DNA of 47,221 bases from an uncultured Bacteroidota bacterium (lineage in GTDB: Bacteria > Bacteroidota > Bacteroidia > Bacteroidales > FEN-979). This document shows positions 42,779 to 47,221 of this stretch, piece by piece; within the stretch, counting starts at the first letter, position 1; the number at the start of each line of letters is the position of its first letter. The stretch is taken from NCBI GenBank assembly GCA_937900965.1, contig CALCGJ010000187.1, positions 1-47,221 of the forward strand. The letters run 5' to 3'. Under the pieces are notes generated by a model. That model did no database searches. It was not told where the DNA came from and saw nothing but the letters and a program-made list of their open reading frames with translations. The position numbers were made by a program, and so were the translations under genes.

Positions 42779-43720
42779 CTACTTAGAGGTAGAGGCTGGC
42801 AACATGGCTTTTATTATACCAACAATTTTTTTAGCTTTATTGTACTTAGGAGCTGGCCCGGGACGGGTTAGTTGAGAGGTTTTGATAATCTTTCCATTAT
42901 GAGTAAAAAATTGCACGGCTCTTTGCCATTTATTCTTTGGAAGCACTTCCTTGACGTATGGTTCCAAATCCCAGATCCCATTTATGAATACATGTAGATC
43001 ATAGATTGTGCCAAGCCAGTCAAGTTGATGTTTTGTTTGCCTTCCGGTGAAAAAGTCAACTAAGATTTGATGATTAATGCTTGTATTTCTCATTAAACCA
43101 AGTTCAAATAACTCCTCAACTAATTGACTAACCGATGCTTCAACGTTATCCTCTCCTGAATTTCCGAGAACAGATTCAATATTAATACCTACTTCGCTTT
43201 TTATTGTAATCTTACCTGCTCTTCCTAAATATTCTTTTTTTAACTTCTGTACAGCTATAATTAGATTTAAAATATGCTGTCTGACAAATGGATAGCGTTC
43301 ATTCCATTCTATTCTGTCTAATTCTCTATTAATATTGTTCAATCCAGTCTCTAAAGACACAAAATATCTTCTGACCAGTTCAAGAGAATCTTTAGTTGAA
43401 ATAGTGGATTGGATATCAGTATAGGCCTTGTCAATCCGTTTCTTAAATTCATAATCTAAAAAACCAGAGAATGAAAATCCTTCTGAGCAACTCAACTGGC
43501 CTGTTAGAGGATGAAAATAAGTGAGATATCGGATTATTTTATCATCGTCAGTGTATTCTGCCAAAGAAGCATTGATTGATTCGTCATCCAGTCCTTGTTC
43601 CTCGTGTAATTCAATTATCATTTTGCCCTCAGGATGGGGAGTTCGGATATATTGTAAATGCATCTGGTTAAGAAAATCCGGTTGTAAACATGCTGCTATG
43701 GAGGTGATTTGTTGAACCAT
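42779..43720 (-). CDS. Hypothetical mobile-element protein, 313 residues
   Basis: The protein starts MVQQITSIAACLQPDFLNQM and is mostly helical and charged. Residues about 190-270 (GEDNVEASVSQLVEELFELG, then FFTGRQTKHQLDWLGTIYDL) have the look of the C-terminal part of RteC-type regulators, but I cannot claim the family. The C-terminus (about 285-313) is basic. It is 11 bp from the integrase gene on the same strand, so the two are probably cotranscribed, and a role in control of excision is plausible. Frame, length and codon use indicate a real gene. Confidence 0.6.
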   Translation of the reverse strand: MVQQITSIAACLQPDFLNQMHLQYIRTPHPEGKMIIELHEEQGLDDESINASLAEYTDDDKIIRYLTYFHPLTGQLSCSEGFSFSGFLDYEFKKRIDKAYTDIQSTISTKDSLELVRRYFVSLETGLNNINRELDRIEWNERYPFVRQHILNLIIAVQKLKKEYLGRAGKITIKSEVGINIESVLGNSGEDNVEASVSQLVEELFELGLMRNTSINHQILVDFFTGRQTKHQLDWLGTIYDLHVFINGIWDLEPYVKEVLPKNKWQRAVQFFTHNGKIIKTSQLTRPGPAPKYNKAKKIVGIIKAMLPASTSK

Positions 43721-43731
43721 TATTTGTAATA

Positions 43732-44940
43732 TTAATCGTTGAACACATCCATCGCCTTGTCCAATTCCTCGTTGATCACTTTAGCATATATCTGTGTCTC
43801 TTTTAGATCCGAATGTCCAAGAAGTTTAGAAACGTACTCTATTCTCATGCCTTTTCTTAGTGCAATTGTGGCAAAGGAATGGCGGCTTACGTGGAAAGTG
43901 ATCTTCTTTGGAATTTTTGCCAGATCAGCAATTTCCTTGAGGTTCTTATTACATAGGGCTGTCTTCTTACCAACGAAGTTGTGAAGTTTAAGCGGAGTAT
44001 CAATATCTTTATCACTGGTCACATAGGGAAATACGAAAGATTCTTGAAAGGATTGATCTGTATGATATAGGTCAAGGATGTCCAATGCCTTTTGTGGCAG
44101 TTTAACCATCTGTGTCCCGCCAGTCTTTTTCATACGAATCAACAACCTTCCATCAGAAATATCCTTCCACCTAAGCACCAGCAAATCGGATATTCTTATC
44201 CCACCTGAATAACAAGCAAAAATAAACATGTCTCTGGTCAACTTGTACCCCGGTGTTTTTGATAGATCTAGCTCTTCGATTGTTTTTAACTCCTCTTCCA
44301 GAAGATAATTGCGTTGAGTGGACTCTGTTTTAAGTGTCATTTTCAGAAATGGATTGTCATCTCTAGACATTAAATCATCTCTAATAGCATCATTCAGGAT
44401 CTTACGTATTATTCTCAGGTTCCCATGAATCGTATTTGTCCTGTTTCCCCATTCTTTTATGCAACAGTCTTCATATTCCTGCAAGAATGTATGTGTGATA
44501 TCCTCCAGATACAAAGGCTTTCCGTCCGTAAATTTCTTCAATTTCTCAATTACTGCCTTAGCACGCTTATAAGTTGCAATTTGCTGGCCAGTCAACAATG
44601 CATTAGTATACTTTTCGGAATATGTGAAAAAGTTAGTTGGTGTAATACCGATAACTTTCTCTTTAAGTCTTTGGGAGGATATAGTTTTTGTCTTTGTTTC
44701 AGCCTCCACAATAAGCCCTTGGGCATCAGCTAACTTCTGGGCAATAAAAGCATTTAAGCGGGCTGAGTTCTTATGTGATTTTTTTACTTTGCAACTAACC
44801 TCATCCCAATCTTTTTCCTGTAATTTGATCCCAAGAGAGAGGATATGTTTTTTTCGATGTTTGATAATCCTCAGATATAGAGGAGATTCTCCCTTTTTAT
44901 TCTTCTTATCTGTAAGAAGTATTAACTTTGTTGAGGCCAT
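43732..44940 (-). CDS. Tyrosine recombinase (integrase)
   Basis: The 402-residue protein has an N-terminal Arm-type region (about 1-95) and a SAM-like core-binding domain (about 100-200). The catalytic domain shows all conserved residues: Arg 249 (SGGIRISDL), His 350 and Arg 353 (FHVSRHSFA), His 376 (LLGHSD) and Tyr 385 (QIYAKV). It would insert and excise the element by recombination at an attachment site. The gene reads away from the presumed element edge at about 45 kb. It belongs to the type typical of Bacteroidota conjugative and mobilisable elements. Confidence 0.93.
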   Translation of the reverse strand: MASTKLILLTDKKNKKGESPLYLRIIKHRKKHILSLGIKLQEKDWDEVSCKVKKSHKNSARLNAFIAQKLADAQGLIVEAETKTKTISSQRLKEKVIGITPTNFFTYSEKYTNALLTGQQIATYKRAKAVIEKLKKFTDGKPLYLEDITHTFLQEYEDCCIKEWGNRTNTIHGNLRIIRKILNDAIRDDLMSRDDNPFLKMTLKTESTQRNYLLEEELKTIEELDLSKTPGYKLTRDMFIFACYSGGIRISDLLVLRWKDISDGRLLIRMKKTGGTQMVKLPQKALDILDLYHTDQSFQESFVFPYVTSDKDIDTPLKLHNFVGKKTALCNKNLKEIADLAKIPKKITFHVSRHSFATIALRKGMRIEYVSKLLGHSDLKETQIYAKVINEELDKAMDVFND

Positions 44941-45094
44941 ACAATATAATTGGTTATAAAGGTATTGAAAAGAGAAATAGGTGCAACAATAGGTGCAACA
45001 AATACTTCATTTAACTTCTTTTGGCTGCATTACAATACAAACTCACAGATATCTATAAGCCTGATAATCTGTTATATGAAAGAATTTGAAAGCA

Positions 45095-45135
45095 GGTGAG
45101 TGCAGTCTCATAAGTCCCCTACGGGCTACTGGAAA
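45095..45135 (+). ncRNA. Possible structured RNA before a terminator
   Basis: CAGT at about 45103-45106 pairs with ACTG at 45128-45131, and AG(T)CCC pairs with GGGCT inside (45113-45127). This makes a bulged hairpin 5 bases before a strong terminator on the same strand. It overlaps no convincing coding frame. It could be the end of a small RNA or the leader of an attachment-site region. A tRNA is not seen. Confidence 0.35.
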
Positions 45136-45176
45136 AAGGTCTGTAAATCATTCGATTTACAGACCTTTTTTTTCCA
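45136..45176 (+). terminator. Strong rho-independent terminator
   Basis: AAAGGTCTGTAAATC pairs perfectly with GATTTACAGACCTTT across the loop ATTC, followed by a T-run (45136-45176). Fifteen base pairs make this the strongest terminator in the window. It ends a plus-strand transcript coming from about 45 kb. Confidence 0.85.
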
Positions 45177-45329
45177 TATGCCTTTGGGGTTCCGGGACAG
45201 ACAGGCAGGGCCTCGCAACCGCCTTCACAATTGTAACGCTCTTTTACCTCAAACTGTCATTGATTTAGGCATCCTGATTACCGGTTAAAATGCAGTCATT
45301 TTTGGAAAAATGCCTTTGGAGCCGGGATG

Positions 45330-45929
45330 TTACGAACCAGCAAACACAATTAATGGCCTGTAATCACCATTATCAGCTTTTCGTCAAGCTATGATGTAGG
45401 TGGTCCGTAACTCACTTTCCTGATATAGACTATTATGACTCCCCCAGGTAAAGCCATCCTGCCCTGTCAAATACTTTATCAGTATATCAGCACATAATCT
45501 TGCATGTCGGCCATTACCGTTTGGGAAGCAGTGGATTGATACCAATCTATGCTTAAAGCGAACTGCAATTTCAACAGGATCAAAGGTTCTATTGATAATC
45601 CAGTATTTTATATCATCAAGCATGTGGATTAATGCCGGGTCAATAGAATATTTATCAACCCCTATATTTTTATTTGAAGTGCGTTTTTCTCCAGCCCAAT
45701 CCCAAACTTTATTGAACATCCTGAAATGAACATTGAAGATCCATTCTCTGGTTAACAACGTCTTAATGGGAATTTTCCGGTTAAGTGCCCAGTGAAAAGC
45801 CTCTTCAATATTGTTCTGCTCATGTTCGTTGAGTTCACCCACAGTAGTAATAGTTTTGATCTTTAGCCCGGAAATCTCAATTTCATTTAAAGGGGTCTGG
45901 CCACTTATATAGTCCAATTTTATTCCCAT
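45330..45929 (-). pseudogene. Mobile mystery protein B (Fic domain) with a premature stop
   Basis: The protein has a Fic domain with HCFPNGNGRHAR at 133-144, the AMPylation motif in which the usual Asp/Glu is Asn. The frame stops at TGA 45384-45386 after 181 codons, but continues in the same frame for 18 codons (RKADNGDYRPLIVFAGS) to TAA at 45330. This tail is the conserved end of mobile mystery protein B, so the TGA replaces a Leu-type codon and truncates the product. The start overlaps the HTH gene by ten bases. A short product lacking the tail may still be made. Confidence 0.75.
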
Positions 45930-46375
45930 AATAACTTTATATTTTTTTGTTTGATTTCCTGTGCTTTGGCTTTTATAGATTTATTCAGCATCTTTTGACT
46001 CACTGCCTGATCCTCCAATTTCATAGTATTGGCTGTCCTGGCAACTATCTTTGTTGCTATTTCAAATGCTCTCTTATCGATCATTTTTTGCAAAGATCCA
46101 TCTAAAGGAACAAAACCATAAACCAGCTTCATGTTTAACTTTTTGCCTATCTGTTCCAAAGATGAAAGGGTGATATTCCCATTTTTCTCCCGGGTTTCGA
46201 TATCTTTGACTCCTTGTGGCGTAATTTCAACCAACTTTCCAAGTTGTCGCATCGACATTCCAAGAGCCATACGGATTGTGTAAATCCAACCATTCGGTGG
46301 ACTATCATCTTTTATCTTGGCTATTTTTTCTATCCTTTTATCGGTTTGGATTAGGATTAACTCTTGTGTTTTCAT
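45920..46375 (-). CDS. Mobile mystery protein A (helix-turn-helix regulator)
   Basis: The 151-residue protein has a Cro/XRE helix-turn-helix at about 32-80 (LGMSMRQLGKLVEITPQGVK, then TLSSLEQIGKKLNMKLVYGF). A C-terminal helical part rich in Lys and Ala follows. This is the partner gene of the Fic protein in the widespread mobile mystery A/B pair, which resembles a toxin-antitoxin system. Its start codon directly abuts the first of three repeats at 46376-46460, so it is probably autoregulated. The 3' end overlaps the Fic gene by ten bases. Confidence 0.85.
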   Translation of the reverse strand: MKTQELILIQTDKRIEKIAKIKDDSPPNGWIYTIRMALGMSMRQLGKLVEITPQGVKDIETREKNGNITLSSLEQIGKKLNMKLVYGFVPLDGSLQKMIDKRAFEIATKIVARTANTMKLEDQAVSQKMLNKSIKAKAQEIKQKNIKLLWE

Positions 46376-46460
46376 AAAGCTATTACTTTAAATATATAAT
46401 GCAAATATAAAGCAATTACTTTAAATAAGGTATATATAATTAAAGTTATTACTTTAAATA
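46376..46460 (-). promoter_or_regulatory. Three evenly spaced operator-like repeats
   Basis: The 19-bp sequence AAAGYWATTACTTTAAATA occurs at 46376-46394, 46409-46427 and 46442-46460, exactly 33 bp apart, that is about three helical turns. Each contains the inverted pair AAAG...CTTT. They sit immediately upstream of the HTH gene (start 46375), as expected for autoregulation by a Cro-type repressor. Confidence 0.75.
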
Positions 46461-46518
46461 TTTATTTCTTACGAGTAGTTATTGGTTTATTTGAATGCCC
46501 ATTGGACAAAACAGATCA

Positions 46519-46622
46519 TGTGACCACCCTCCGCCGATTTTAGTTGACCACATCAACCTATTAATAATCAATTCTTAGGGGTGGTCCATTTATATCGGTC
46601 TGAGATGGTCAAAACCGTCGGC
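46519..46622 (+). mobile_element. Relic of IS21-type ends without transposase
   Basis: TGACCACCCTCCGCCGATTT at 46521-46540 and TTGACCAC at 46544-46551 form a left-type end, and GGGGTGGTCC at 46578-46587 with ATGGTC and TCGGC near 46605-46622 form an inverted right-type end. About 25 bp separate the two. The motifs match those at the ends of the IS21 element at 30.4-33.1 kb, but with many substitutions. It is a deleted or MITE-like relic. Confidence 0.55.
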
Positions 46623-46638
46623 TTGTCCAGTAAATTCC

Positions 46639-46737
46639 CCATCTTGTATCAACTATCCGCATACCGCATTGCGTTTCTCACACCTCGTATCGATTATCGC
46701 TAATCTCTTATCGCGAATCACGGATCTTGCATCGCTT
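46639..46737 (-). repeat. Seven-bp periodic array downstream of the type IX secreted protein gene
   Basis: On the minus strand the sequence after the stop codon can be cut into about 14 heptads with a degenerate consensus MGNGATW (e.g. AGCGATG, CAAGATC, CGTGATT, CGCGATA, AGAGATT, AGCGATA, ATCGATA). The GAT stays in phase for the first seven and decays afterwards. No protein frame uses it. Confidence 0.6.
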
Positions 46738-47221
46738 ACAATGGAACCTTAACAAACCTCGCCACGACAGCTACTCCATCTCCTTTGATGGATAACATAT
46801 ACAAGCCTGAAGAAAGTGTGGTGATATCAAAGTTGTTTCTTCCGGGCCTGATTGTCACAGCCATTCTTTTATTTCCCAGGATATCCATTACGGTGCCGGA
46901 AAGGTCTGCAGAGGTGCAGGAGTTCTCAATTGAAAGAGTGGAGAAAACGGGGTTGGGATAGATTCTGAGGCAGGAAGGGTTGAACTCCTCGATACCAACG
47001 CAACCAGTAAAGCTTATTGTGGTATTGACAATAGCGGGGCAGCCGTTTTTCGTGACGATTAACGTGATCAGACGGGTGCTGTCGGAACTCATGCCCGTGG
47101 CATTGACTGCCACAGAGGAGGTGATTGCCCCGGTTGACCAGAGGTAGGAGTCGTAACCGGGACCGACATCAAGGATCACTGTTTGCCAGTGGCAGACGGA
47201 GGTGTCGGCAGGCAATTTCAC
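46736..47221 (-). CDS. End of a type IX secretion-system protein (sorting domain)
   Basis: The frame is open at the right edge and ends at 46736, giving 161 residues of the C-terminal part. The first 75 look like an Ig/PKD-like beta domain (VILDVGPGYDSYLWSTGAIT). The last 80 are the type A sorting domain: the Tyr-Pro-Asn-Pro start (IYPNPVFSTLSIENS), IVMDILGNK-like MDILGNKRMAVTI, then the conserved LSSGLYMLSI and a short FVKVPL end. Proteins with this tail cross the outer membrane by the Por/type IX system, which is confined to Bacteroidota. The N-terminal part lies outside the window. Confidence 0.85.
   Translation of the reverse strand: MKLPADTSVCHWQTVILDVGPGYDSYLWSTGAITSSVAVNATGMSSDSTRLITLIVTKNGCPAIVNTTISFTGCVGIEEFNPSCLRIYPNPVFSTLSIENSCTSADLSGTVMDILGNKRMAVTIRPGRNNFDITTLSSGLYMLSIKGDGVAVVARFVKVPL

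Noticed and set aside
44941-45135. tRNA gene as the integrase attachment site
   Set aside because: A CTCATAA loop-like stretch is present near 45108, but the flanking stem, T-arm and CCA end are missing.
45086-45288. Two overlapping plus-strand frames of about 60 codons
   Set aside because: Both run straight through the strong terminator hairpin at 45136-45176 and have odd composition.

Overview
The window looks like a chromosomal stretch from a member of the Bacteroidota. The evidence is a C-terminal type IX secretion sorting domain at the right edge, TolC/RND/adaptor proteins and lipoproteins of Bacteroidota type, a Bacteroidota-style tyrosine recombinase with DUF3987 and excisionase-like partners, and almost no purine-rich ribosome binding sites. 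Most genes lie on the minus strand. I saw no rRNA, tRNA or CRISPR array.

Region 1 (1-6.6 kb) is a low-GC accessory zone of short unknown genes: a TPR protein, a four-helix membrane protein, a coiled-coil protein and a membrane J-domain protein. It ends in gene debris: the C-terminal part of a catalytically dead prokaryotic Argonaute PIWI domain, a tail of an unknown Cys/His protein, and a broken CDF metal transporter.

Region 2 (6.65-24 kb) is a long minus-strand metal and stress block. It holds an RND heavy-metal efflux system (outer-membrane factor, pump, adaptor) with a 42-codon membrane peptide and a His-rich membrane protein, an MntP-like exporter, a zinc-ribbon protein, a P-type cation ATPase, an SPFH/prohibitin protein, YqaA- and DedA-type membrane proteins, a TerB-like protein, a YugP-type membrane metallopeptidase, a monohaem cytochrome c, a beta-rich outer-membrane protein, a LuxR-type regulator and a hemerythrin protein.

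Region 3 (24-30.3 kb) is metabolic: two winged-helix O-methyltransferases under an AraC regulator, a beta-carbonic-anhydrase-like protein, and a thiolase with a class III aminotransferase.

Region 4 (30.4-33.1 kb) is an IS21-family element (istA, istB) with several repeats at each end. It cuts a trypsin-like protease gene whose remaining half is not on the other side.

Region 5 (33.1-45 kb) is best read as an integrated mobile element read inward from the tyrosine recombinase at 44.9 kb: an unknown 313-residue protein, three excisionase-type helix-turn-helix proteins, a DUF3987 ATPase flanked by 9-bp repeats, a secreted protein, three small unknown proteins, a J-domain protein, RadC, a lipoprotein, a GIY-YIG-like protein and a second, truncated radC. 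No relaxase, conjugation or virion gene is visible.

Region 6 (45-47.2 kb) has a structured RNA-like segment with a strong terminator, the mobile mystery protein A/B pair (B carries a premature stop) behind three operator-like repeats spaced exactly 33 bp, a small relic of IS21-type ends, a 7-bp periodic array, and the end of a type IX secreted protein.
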